NCBI GenBank assembly: GCA_050050115.1
Contig: JASFUX010000004.1
Location: 1-36,859 of the forward strand
Direction: 5' to 3'
DNA: 36,859 nt
Origin: JASFUX01 sp050050115
GTDB lineage: Bacteria > Pseudomonadota > Alphaproteobacteria > Caulobacterales > Maricaulaceae
Part shown: in pieces, positions 17,714 through 24,640 of the stretch
How positions within the stretch are numbered: position 1 is the stretch's first letter
Layout: every line of letters starts with the position of its first letter
The notes under the pieces: model-generated
What the model saw: the letters and a program-made list of their open reading frames with translations, nothing else
Database searches by the model: none
What the model was told of the DNA's origin: nothing
Made by a program: the position numbers and the translations under genes

Positions 17714-17730
17714 CGGCTCGAGGGAACATC

Positions 17731-18870
17731 ATGCCCAACGTCGGATTTCGCGAATGGATGGCGCTCGGCGGCGTGATCGCCAGCGGCCAGCTCGTCCGCT
17801 ACGCGGGCGGGGAAGGCAAGCGCGCCGACACTTTCGAGCGCCGCTTCGCCGAGACCGTCGGGGTCAAGCACGCCCTGGCGATGAACTCGGGCACGAGCGC
17901 CCTCATCTCCGCCCTCGCCGCCGCCGGGATCGGTCCGGGCGACGAGGTGCTGGTGCCGGCTTACACCTGGGTGGCGACAGCGATCGCGCCGCTCGCGGTC
18001 GGCGCGGTGCCGATCCTGGTCGACATCGACGAGACGCTGACCATCGATCCGGCGGACATCGAGGCGAAGATCACTCCGCACACCAAAGCGATCATCCCCG
18101 TGCACATGATCAACGCGGTCTGCGACATGGACCGGATCATGGCGATCGCGGCCAAGCACGACCTGATCGTCATCGAGGACGCCTGCCAGGCCGTCGGCGT
18201 GCGCTACAAGGCCGGCCATGCGGGCGGGATCGGCCACGCGGGCGCTTTCAGCTTCAATCAGTACAAGAACATCAACGTCGGCGAAGGCGGGGCGATCGCC
18301 ACCAACGACGACCGCATCTTCGCCCGCGCGCGCATGTTCCACGACGCCGGCGCCTTTATCCGCGGTCACGAGAACGGCTACAACGAGCCTGCGTTCGCCG
18401 GGCGGAACTACCGGATCACCGAGCTTGAAGGCGCGATGCTGAACGTCCAGCTCTCCAAGCTCGGACCGATGCTGACCCGGCTGCGCAAGCGCCGCCAGAT
18501 CGTCGAAGACATCCTCGGCAGGTCCGACAAGTTCCGCATCTCGCCGCACAACGACCCGGAGAACGCGGTCACCCTGTCGGTGATCTTCGAGACCAAGGAC
18601 GAAGCCGAGGCCTTCGCGCACAACCGCGGCGTCTACCGGCTGCAGGACAACTCCAAGCACGTCTATACGCATTGGGAGCCGCTGTTCACCAAGCGCAGCT
18701 TCCATCCGAAGATGGACCCCTACGCCTGGGCGCACCGGGAGATCGAATACAGCCCCGACATGTGCAAGCGCACCTTGGGCATTCTCGAGCGGACCTGCCG
18801 GATCAACCTCGGCGCGGAGTATCCGGCCGCAGTGATGGCGTTCCTCGCCAAGCGCCTCGTGCAGGCCTGA
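17731..18870 (+). CDS. DegT/DnrJ/EryC1/StrS family sugar aminotransferase
   Basis: 379-residue PLP enzyme that transfers an amino group to a keto-sugar, normally as a nucleotide sugar. The family pattern is complete: SGTSAL near 53-58 (phosphate binding), Asp150 and Gln153 in IEDACQAVG for the pyridine ring, and the PLP Lys179 in FSFNQYKN followed by GEGGAI. GAGGGAACATC precedes the ATG, and the GMC gene ends 17 bases upstream, so they are an operon. It converges on the carrier-protein gene of the minus-strand cassette. Sugar position (C3 or C4) cannot be read from sequence. Family members acting as dehydratases use His instead of Lys, so this one should be a true aminotransferase. Confidence 0.92.
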   Translation: MPNVGFREWMALGGVIASGQLVRYAGGEGKRADTFERRFAETVGVKHALAMNSGTSALISALAAAGIGPGDEVLVPAYTWVATAIAPLAVGAVPILVDIDETLTIDPADIEAKITPHTKAIIPVHMINAVCDMDRIMAIAAKHDLIVIEDACQAVGVRYKAGHAGGIGHAGAFSFNQYKNINVGEGGAIATNDDRIFARARMFHDAGAFIRGHENGYNEPAFAGRNYRITELEGAMLNVQLSKLGPMLTRLRKRRQIVEDILGRSDKFRISPHNDPENAVTLSVIFETKDEAEAFAHNRGVYRLQDNSKHVYTHWEPLFTKRSFHPKMDPYAWAHREIEYSPDMCKRTLGILERTCRINLGAEYPAAVMAFLAKRLVQA

Positions 18871-18933
18871 TCGGTCGACCTGCGGCGCTGCTCATTTCAT
18901 CTGAATAGAGAGTAAGACGGCCCGGCCGGCGCG

Positions 18934-19161
18934 CTATTGCAGGCGCGCGACCAGGGCGTCGATCTGGGCGATCGTTTCGAAGTTGTCCGGCGCGACCTCG
19001 TCGTCGGGCACCTGAACGCCGGCGTTGGTCTCGATGAAGGCGATCAGCTCGATGAGGTCCATCGAGTCGAGAACGCCGCGCTCGAACAGCGATTCATCCT
19101 CGCCGATCTCCGCGGCGTGCTTTTCCTTGAAGTAGCCGACGAGCTTTTCCTTGAACGACAT
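18934..19161 (-). CDS. free acyl/peptidyl carrier protein (PltL-like)
   Basis: 75-residue carrier protein from the ATG at 19161 (AGGAG 8 bases upstream; an in-frame GTG at 19170 has its site too close). The phosphopantetheine attachment residue is Ser33 in VLDSMDLIEL, with Met after the Ser rather than the Leu usual in fatty-acid ACP. A four-helix layout is apparent, and the third part has VQVPDDEVAPDNFETI. It starts 5 bases after the stop of the adenylating enzyme, so the two are translated together. I infer that it carries the amino acid activated by that enzyme while the dehydrogenase works on it; it is too divergent and isolated to be the housekeeping fatty-acid ACP. Confidence 0.9.
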   Translation of the reverse strand: MSFKEKLVGYFKEKHAAEIGEDESLFERGVLDSMDLIELIAFIETNAGVQVPDDEVAPDNFETIAQIDALVARLQ

Positions 19162-19166
19162 GCTGG

Positions 19167-20756
19167 TCACTCCTGAATGGGGTTGGCGAAGAGGCTTGCC
19201 AGGGCCACGCGATCGACCTTGCCGGTCGAGGTCTTCGGCAGCTCCGGCTCGATACGAACCGCCTCCGGAATCATATATCGCGGCAGGCGCTGGCGGCAGC
19301 TTTCGGCGATTTCGACCTGGCCGATCGTCGCGCCGTCGTTGAGCGACACCGCCGCGTAGATCTTCGCGCCGACTTCGTCGTCGGCGATCGCGACCGCGGC
19401 CGCTTCGGCGACGCCTTCGACCGCGTAGAGCGCGTGCTCGATCTCGCCGAGCTCGATCCGATAGCCGCGCGACTTCACCATGTGGTCGCGCCGGCCGACG
19501 AACACGAAACCGCCGTCCGCGTCGACCTGGACGATGTCGCCGGTGCGGTAGACCGGATCGGCGTAGGCGTCATGCTTGGGGTTCTGCGTCACCGCGGACG
19601 CCGAGCGCTCGGGCAGGTTCCAATAGCCGAGCATCACCGTCGGGCCGCGCACATAGAGCTCGCCCTCCTCGCCCGGACCGGCGACCGCGCCGTCGTCCTT
19701 GACCGCAAAGGCGTCGGTGTTCGCGCACGCCGCGCCGATCGGCACGGCGGCGAGGTCGGGATCGAGGCGCTCAGGCAATGCGAAGAAGGTGCAGACGTTG
19801 GTCTCGGTCGGGCCGTAGAGGTTGAAAAACCGCGCGCCGGGCATGACCGCCATGACCTCGCGCAGATACTTCACCGGGAACGGCTCGCCAGCGTAAAGCA
19901 CGGCGCGCAGCTTGGGGAAGGCGGCTGTCGCGAGGCCGCCGTGCAGCAGCAGCCGCGTCAACGCCGAGGGCACCGAGTACCAAACCGAGATCTCCTGCGC
20001 GGCGATCCACTTGGTCAGCGCCGGCGGAAACGGCGCCGTCTTCTCGGGAACCAGCACGACGCAGGCGCCGGCCTTGAAGGCGGCGTAGATGTCGAACACC
20101 GACAGATCGAAGTGGAGCGGCGCATGGTTCGACAGCCGGTCGTCCGCGCGCACGCCGATCGCCTCGACCGCCCAGTCGACGAACGCCATGGCGTTCCTGT
20201 GACTGATGATCACGCCCTTGGGCCGGCCGGTCGAGCCGGAGGTGTAGAGCAGATAGGCCGGATCGTTCTCGACCGCGGCCGCGGGCCGCGCCTCGACGTC
20301 TGCGTTCTTCGTGAAGTCTTCCCAGCCGAGCGTCTCGACCCCCGATCGCGCGTCGGCCTCGCCGTCGGCGATCACCAGCGCCTTGAGCGAGGCGAGGTCG
20401 CCGAGCCGTTCGGCCAGCTTCTCCGCGCCGCGCGCCGTCGTCACCAGCAGCGACACGTCGCAGTCGGCCAGCACATAGGCGGCCCGCTCGCCGGGCGCAT
20501 TCGGGTCGACCGGCACATAGGCCGCGCCCGCTTTCGACACCCCGGCCATCACCGCAACGCCCATCCACGACTTGGGCAGATAAAGCCCGACGCGCGCGCC
20601 CGGCCCGATCCCCCGCGCGGCGAGCGCGGCGCAGATCCGGTCGCTCAGAGCGTCGAGCTCGCCGTAGGTCAGGGCGACGTCGTCCGACTGGATCGCGATC
20701 TTCGAAGCGTCGCGTGCGGCGCTGTCGCGGAGATAATGCCAAAGCAGATACGCCAT
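19167..20756 (-). CDS. stand-alone amino-acid adenylating enzyme, PltF-like (predicted L-prolyl-AMP ligase)
   Basis: 529 residues from the ATG at 20756 (GAGGG 8 bases upstream); the frame is open further upstream but only as an out-of-frame reading of the dehydrogenase gene. ANL-superfamily adenylate-forming enzyme: P-loop YTSGSTGRPKG (171-181), YGPTET (314-319), YRTGD (403-407), and Lys513 in TSTGKVDR. The ten pocket positions, aligned by eye to GrsA PheA, read Asp217, Leu218, Phe221, Tyr260, Leu287, Ala289, Leu313, Val321, Cys322, Lys513. As I remember it, the PltF/RedM proline code is DLLYLALVCK, one residue different. Asp217 means an alpha-amino acid. No C-terminal carrier or condensation domain is fused. 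D-alanine-carrier ligase (DltA) is the main alternative. Confidence 0.88.
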   Translation of the reverse strand: MAYLLWHYLRDSAARDASKIAIQSDDVALTYGELDALSDRICAALAARGIGPGARVGLYLPKSWMGVAVMAGVSKAGAAYVPVDPNAPGERAAYVLADCDVSLLVTTARGAEKLAERLGDLASLKALVIADGEADARSGVETLGWEDFTKNADVEARPAAAVENDPAYLLYTSGSTGRPKGVIISHRNAMAFVDWAVEAIGVRADDRLSNHAPLHFDLSVFDIYAAFKAGACVVLVPEKTAPFPPALTKWIAAQEISVWYSVPSALTRLLLHGGLATAAFPKLRAVLYAGEPFPVKYLREVMAVMPGARFFNLYGPTETNVCTFFALPERLDPDLAAVPIGAACANTDAFAVKDDGAVAGPGEEGELYVRGPTVMLGYWNLPERSASAVTQNPKHDAYADPVYRTGDIVQVDADGGFVFVGRRDHMVKSRGYRIELGEIEHALYAVEGVAEAAAVAIADDEVGAKIYAAVSLNDGATIGQVEIAESCRQRLPRYMIPEAVRIEPELPKTSTGKVDRVALASLFANPIQE

Positions 20757-20767
20757 CGTCCGCGCCC

Positions 20768-21928
20768 TCAGTTCTTCGGCGAGAGGCCGAGACGCCGCGC
20801 GATCAGCATGCGTTGGATGTCGGTCGTGCCCGAATAGAGCTGCCCGCCGATCGCGTCGCGCAGGCCGCGCTCGACTTCGAACTCCTTCATGTAGCCGTAA
20901 CCGCCGTGGACCTGGATCGCGTCGAGGCCCGATTGCACCGCCGCTTCGGAGATGTAGGTCTTCGCCATGGCGCCGAGCATCGCGGCGTCCTTGGCGTTCG
21001 CCGCGAGCGCGGCCGCGGCGCGGTAGAGCAGCAGCCGGGACGTCTCGTGACGCATCTTCATGTCTGCGACGCGCTTGGCGACGAGCTGGAAGTCGCCGAT
21101 CGGCTTGTCGAACTGGCGCCGGGTCTTGGCGTATTCGATCACGGTCTCGAGCTGGCGCTCCATCGCGCCGACGTCCGAGGCGAGGATGCAGGCGCGCTCC
21201 CACGCCATGGAATGATTGAAGACGGTCGCGCCCTGGCCTTCCTTGCCGAGCAGGTTCTCGGCGGGAATCTCGCAGTCGTCGAAAACGATCTCGCCCATCG
21301 GCGAGGTGGTCAGGCCCATCTTGGCGATCGGCTTGGAGACGGTCAGCCCGGGCGTGTCGCGCTCAACCGCGAAGGCGGTCACGCCCCACATGCCCCGATC
21401 GCGATTGACCGTGGCGAAAACGATGATGAGGTCGGACTCCGGCGCATTGGTCGAAAACGTCTTCGCGCCGTTCAGCACGTAGCGGTCGCCGCGCTTCTCG
21501 GCGCGAGTGCGCAAGGAAAAGGCGTCCGAGCCGGAGTCGGGCTCGGACATCGCGTGCGCGCCCACCCATTCCCCGTTCGAGAGCTTCGGCAGCCAGCGCC
21601 GCTTCTGATCCTCGGTTCCAAAAGCGACGATCGGCGCCTGCACGCTCCACATGTGCGCATGGATCGAGAACAGAAGGCCTTGGTCGCGGCAGCCGTAGCC
21701 CAGGGCTTCCATAGCCGCCGAAGCGGTCACCAGATCTTGAGCGCCGCCGCCGTACTCGGCCGGCAGCGGCAGGCCGTGGATTCCGAACTCGGCGCATTCC
21801 CGCCATAGCTCGCGCGAGAATGCGCCGCGCGCCTCGCGCTCGGCGGAGTCATCGTTGAGACGGCCCTTGGCGAACGCAACGACGCGGCCAAAGAGGTCCG
21901 CCTGCTCTTCTGTGAAATCAAAGTCCAT
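20768..21928 (-). CDS. acyl-CoA dehydrogenase-fold flavoenzyme, PltE-like (predicted prolyl-carrier-protein dehydrogenase)
   Basis: 386 residues from the ATG at 21928. Acyl-CoA dehydrogenase N-, middle and C-domains are all present (SEPDSGSDA at 128-136, TRRQFDKPIGDFQ at 269-281, HGGYGY at 341-346). The catalytic Glu position of medium-chain enzymes is Ser here (LYSGTTDIQ, Ser366), but Glu244 in MAWERA sits where isovaleryl-CoA dehydrogenase and PltE-type enzymes have their base. So it is predicted active but of that subtype. It starts the three-gene cassette, 11 bases before the adenylating enzyme. The predicted role is oxidation of the carrier-bound amino-acyl group, giving a pyrroline or pyrrole if the amino acid is proline. 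Function in beta-oxidation is unlikely, since no thiolase or hydratase is near. Confidence 0.88.
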   Translation of the reverse strand: MDFDFTEEQADLFGRVVAFAKGRLNDDSAEREARGAFSRELWRECAEFGIHGLPLPAEYGGGAQDLVTASAAMEALGYGCRDQGLLFSIHAHMWSVQAPIVAFGTEDQKRRWLPKLSNGEWVGAHAMSEPDSGSDAFSLRTRAEKRGDRYVLNGAKTFSTNAPESDLIIVFATVNRDRGMWGVTAFAVERDTPGLTVSKPIAKMGLTTSPMGEIVFDDCEIPAENLLGKEGQGATVFNHSMAWERACILASDVGAMERQLETVIEYAKTRRQFDKPIGDFQLVAKRVADMKMRHETSRLLLYRAAAALAANAKDAAMLGAMAKTYISEAAVQSGLDAIQVHGGYGYMKEFEVERGLRDAIGGQLYSGTTDIQRMLIARRLGLSPKN

Positions 21929-22247
21929 CTGCGTTCGCCGGCTTTCCCCACAAGGCGGCGGAACCGGCGTTTGCGCACGTCTCCCCGCCCGGGTCGATCC
22001 GAGCAATGATCGCGCCAGTTGAGCTGCCCGGACTCGCTAAATTACAGCGCGAGACGGCGCGAAGGCTTTTCGCGCCTACCTTCGGAGCTTTCGCAACCTT
22101 GCCTTGCACGAACATTGCAGGAAGATCCCGCGCGCCTGTCTCGCGCCGGTATTCGTCCGTAAGGCGAATGTCCTGGAGCGAAGCGCCCATAAAACCGGAA
22201 TATGCGGCGGCTCGCTGCACGCCGCGGGATGGAGGAGCAACGGCGCG
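21929..22247. promoter_or_regulatory. divergent intergenic region between the PltE-like cassette and the tandem-GNAT gene
   Basis: 319 bases, non-coding as far as I can see. It should hold promoters for both the minus-strand cassette and the plus-strand gene at 22248. A perfect hairpin lies in it (GGCGCGAA 22056-22063, five-base loop, TTCGCGCC 22069-22076), well placed for a transcription-factor operator or mRNA leader structure. Beyond that I recognise no riboswitch or known operator. Confidence 0.5.
22056..22076. repeat. perfect 8-bp inverted repeat in divergent promoter region
   Basis: GGCGCGAA and TTCGCGCC flank a 5-base loop. The location, between two oppositely transcribed genes and about 150 bases from either start, would suit an operator or a leader hairpin. 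No T-run follows, so termination is unlikely. Confidence 0.45.
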
Positions 22248-23435
22248 ATGTCGACAGATGCGGGTCTAGGCGGCTCGGAAACAGCATCCGTCAAGCCGCC
22301 CGACGCCAAGAAGGCCCGGATCACGATCCGGCGCTTCGAGCCGTCGGACTGGCCGGAGGTTCGCCCTCTCTACGAGGCTAATTTCAGCAAGCTGTCGCTC
22401 GACCGGCTCGAGCGGCGGTGGAACTGGCAGTTCGTCGACAACCCCGCCTGCGCCCGCGGCGAGCCGCGCGCCTGGGTGGCCGACGAGGGCGGCCGGGTCG
22501 TCGCCTACATGGGCTCCTACCCGTTGATCCTCAAAGTACGCGATCAAGAGTTCGTCATCCGCTGGCAGTGCGACTTCACCGCCGAGATCGGGGTCAGTCG
22601 CCGCGACCCGACTCTGGCCATGAGGATGGTGCGCGCGTTCCTCAATGACCCCGAGCTCGTGTTTCATGGCGGCACAGAGATCACCGTCACACACGAGAGG
22701 TTGAGGCTGAGACTCAGGCACCGCGAAGTCCACAACTGCACCGAACTGCTCACCCGCCCGATGCGCGGCGGCGCTATGGCCCGCTACTGGGCCGAGCAAG
22801 GGCGCCTGCCGGGCTGGATCGGCCGTCAGCCCGTCAGGGCTCTGTTCGAAATCGCCGCTGCGACGGCCGTGGCGATGGTCAATCCCCTCCTCAAGCCGGC
22901 CAGGGACAAGACGGTGTCGGTGCGGAGGGTCGAAAGTCCGGGCGAGGAATTCGACGCGCTGTGGAGCCGGATCAAGGACAAGTTCACCGTCTCGCTGGTC
23001 CGCGACCGCACATTCGTGCAGTGGCGGTTCTTCGAAGATCCGTGCTTTGATCATGCGGTGTTCGGCGCCTATGGGCCGAACGGCGACCTGATCGGCTATA
23101 TCGCCGTGCGCGCCGATTCCAAGGACGACCTGCTGCGTGGACGGATCATGGACCTGTTCTGCGATCCGGACTCGCCTCGGATCGCCAAAAGCCTCCTGCG
23201 CGCCGGCCTCGACCATCTCGCCGCGCTCAAGGTCGACGTGGTCAGTTGCCGCGGGCTTTGCCCGAAGCTGCGCGCCGTCGTCCGCAAGAGCTTTTACTTC
23301 CCGCCTCCAGGTTCGCGCTCGGAGGTTCCGGCGCTGCTGCTATGGACGGGCCCGGAAGAATACGCCGAGACGATCTATGACGGATCGAACTGGCACCTGA
23401 CGCGCGCGGACGGCTCCGGGGCGCTCGACCCGTAG
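22248..23435 (+). CDS. tandem GNAT-type acyltransferase protein (putative)
   Basis: 395 residues from the ATG at 22248, with GGAGGAG about 10 bases upstream. Two GNAT-like halves: the first has ITIRRFEPSDWPEVRPLYE (26-44) and RAWVADEGGRVVAYMGSYPL (74-93), the second has AVFGAYGPNGDLIGYIAVR and IMDLFCDPDSP, where the strand 4-bulge-strand 5 pattern binds acyl-CoA or a carrier arm. It is divergently transcribed from the PltE/F/L-like cassette across a shared 319-bp region and converges on a GT2 gene. I infer an N- or O-acyltransferase for the polysaccharide, and the position makes it a candidate to take the acyl group from the carrier protein. Substrate unknown. Confidence 0.65.
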   Translation: MSTDAGLGGSETASVKPPDAKKARITIRRFEPSDWPEVRPLYEANFSKLSLDRLERRWNWQFVDNPACARGEPRAWVADEGGRVVAYMGSYPLILKVRDQEFVIRWQCDFTAEIGVSRRDPTLAMRMVRAFLNDPELVFHGGTEITVTHERLRLRLRHREVHNCTELLTRPMRGGAMARYWAEQGRLPGWIGRQPVRALFEIAAATAVAMVNPLLKPARDKTVSVRRVESPGEEFDALWSRIKDKFTVSLVRDRTFVQWRFFEDPCFDHAVFGAYGPNGDLIGYIAVRADSKDDLLRGRIMDLFCDPDSPRIAKSLLRAGLDHLAALKVDVVSCRGLCPKLRAVVRKSFYFPPPGSRSEVPALLLWTGPEEYAETIYDGSNWHLTRADGSGALDP

Positions 23436-23442
23436 GCCGTCA

Positions 23443-23457
23443 CGCCGCCCGGCGGCG
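23443..23457. repeat. GC-rich inverted repeat in the convergent gap
   Basis: CGCCGCC (23443-23449) and GGCGGCG (23451-23457) make a compact hairpin in the 24-bp gap between the stop codons of the tandem-GNAT gene and the minus-strand GT2 gene. There is no T-run on either strand. It may serve as a shared mRNA 3' end. Confidence 0.3.
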
Positions 23458-23459
23458 CG

Positions 23460-24635
23460 TCACGCAGTCTCCTCACTTGGCGGCGCGGAGATCGTCGCGC
23501 CCTCGAACGCGTTGCCGCGGACCGGCGGCAACTGACGGTTCGGCGCGATCCGGTCGCGCAAGCGGCGCGCATAGCGGGGAACGATCGCAAGCGGAAACGC
23601 GACCAGCGCCAAGGCGTAGTCGAGCAGATTGGGCGCCCGGCCCTCGCTCGCCAGCCGCTTGTAGTGCGTATCCGCAATGTCGCCGCGCCGGTCGATGAAG
23701 CGCCAGCGCAAAAGCGAGCGATAGTACATCTGCAGCTGCCACCATACGCGGTACTCATACTCGCGCGGGGTCATGTAGCGCGGCCCGAACTCGTCGATCC
23801 AATCGAGCCATTCGGTCATCTCGGTCTTGAGTTCCTTGGCCGCGGTGTTCGACAACGCGCCCTTGTGGTCGCGCATGAAGCCGAGATCTTCGTGCACAAA
23901 GCCGAACTTGACGCCGTGGCAAACGTCGAGGATCGCCGCGACGTCCGAGCCCATCGTGTCGGGGGTGAAGAAAGGGCGACGCCTGCGGGCGACCTCGGTG
24001 CGGAACAATGTATGGCCGAGCCGCATGCAGGAATGCAGACCCTGCAAGTAGGTCTTGGCGATCCAGTCGCCGTCGAAGACCTGCCGGTCGACCGGCAAGC
24101 CGCGGTTCTCATAGCCCGCGTCCGCGGTGTTCTCGCCGCGCGAGCACATCGATCCGACGATGTGAATGTCGGCTTCGCTCTCGGCCAGCGCGACCATCTT
24201 CTCTATCGAATCTGCCGGCATCGTGTCGTCCGCGGCGAGGTAGCGGAAGTACTTCGCGCCCTCGGGCAGATGATCGAGCGTACGCTGATAGTTCTGCGCG
24301 ACCGGCACGGTCTCTTCGAACCGGTGCACGATCACCGGCGTGCGAGCGTTGGCGTAGCGCGCAAGGATCTCCGGGCTCGCGTCGGTCGAGCCATTGTCGA
24401 CGATCACGTGCACGACGTTCGGATAGGTCTGCCCCTGCACGCACTCGAGCGTCTCGACGAGGAACTCCTCCCCGTTGTAGAGCGGCGTCAGAACGGCGAC
24501 GAGCGGATCGCTCGGCGCCAGGCTTGGCGGGGACGCCGGCCGCGGTCCGGCGTTGCTTGCGGTCGACTTGACCGGCGGCGTGCTTATGCGCGGCTTGCGC
24601 ACCGCGTCTGAGTGATCGGTTTGAGCATTCGCCAC
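23460..24635 (-). CDS. glycosyltransferase family 2
   Basis: 391-residue GT-A inverting glycosyltransferase that should add one sugar of the repeat unit from a nucleotide sugar at the cytoplasmic side. The GT2 start VAVLTPLYNGEEFL (46-59), VDNGSTDASPEI (79-90) and metal-site AADD (134-137) are clear. A Ser/Pro/Ala-rich linker of about 40 residues precedes the domain. The start codon is GTG at 24635 with AAGGA 9 bases before it, and only 5 bases separate it from the class III aminotransferase stop, so it ends a five-gene minus-strand operon. It is a clear paralogue of the GT2 at 34742, with near-identical spacing of motifs. Confidence 0.92.
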   Translation of the reverse strand: MANAQTDHSDAVRKPRISTPPVKSTASNAGPRPASPPSLAPSDPLVAVLTPLYNGEEFLVETLECVQGQTYPNVVHVIVDNGSTDASPEILARYANARTPVIVHRFEETVPVAQNYQRTLDHLPEGAKYFRYLAADDTMPADSIEKMVALAESEADIHIVGSMCSRGENTADAGYENRGLPVDRQVFDGDWIAKTYLQGLHSCMRLGHTLFRTEVARRRRPFFTPDTMGSDVAAILDVCHGVKFGFVHEDLGFMRDHKGALSNTAAKELKTEMTEWLDWIDEFGPRYMTPREYEYRVWWQLQMYYRSLLRWRFIDRRGDIADTHYKRLASEGRAPNLLDYALALVAFPLAIVPRYARRLRDRIAPNRQLPPVRGNAFEGATISAPPSEETA

Positions 24636-24640
24636 GGCGA

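Noticed and set aside
18934..20756. D-alanylation system (DltA/DltC) for the adenylating enzyme and carrier
   Set aside because: No DltB (MBOAT) or DltD is present, a dehydrogenase is co-transcribed, and the pocket resembles the proline type. It remains the main alternative for the adenylating enzyme alone.
20757..21203. N-terminal extension of the adenylating enzyme by about 149 residues
   Set aside because: This part is an out-of-frame reading of the dehydrogenase gene with an Arg-rich composition. The ANL fold starts at MAYLLWHYL, where GAGGG lies 8 bases upstream, so the true start is 20756.
20768..21928. Fatty-acid beta-oxidation role for the acyl-CoA dehydrogenase-like gene
   Set aside because: No hydratase, thiolase or ETF genes nearby, the catalytic Glu is at the isovaleryl/PltE position, and it is coupled to an adenylating enzyme and a carrier protein.
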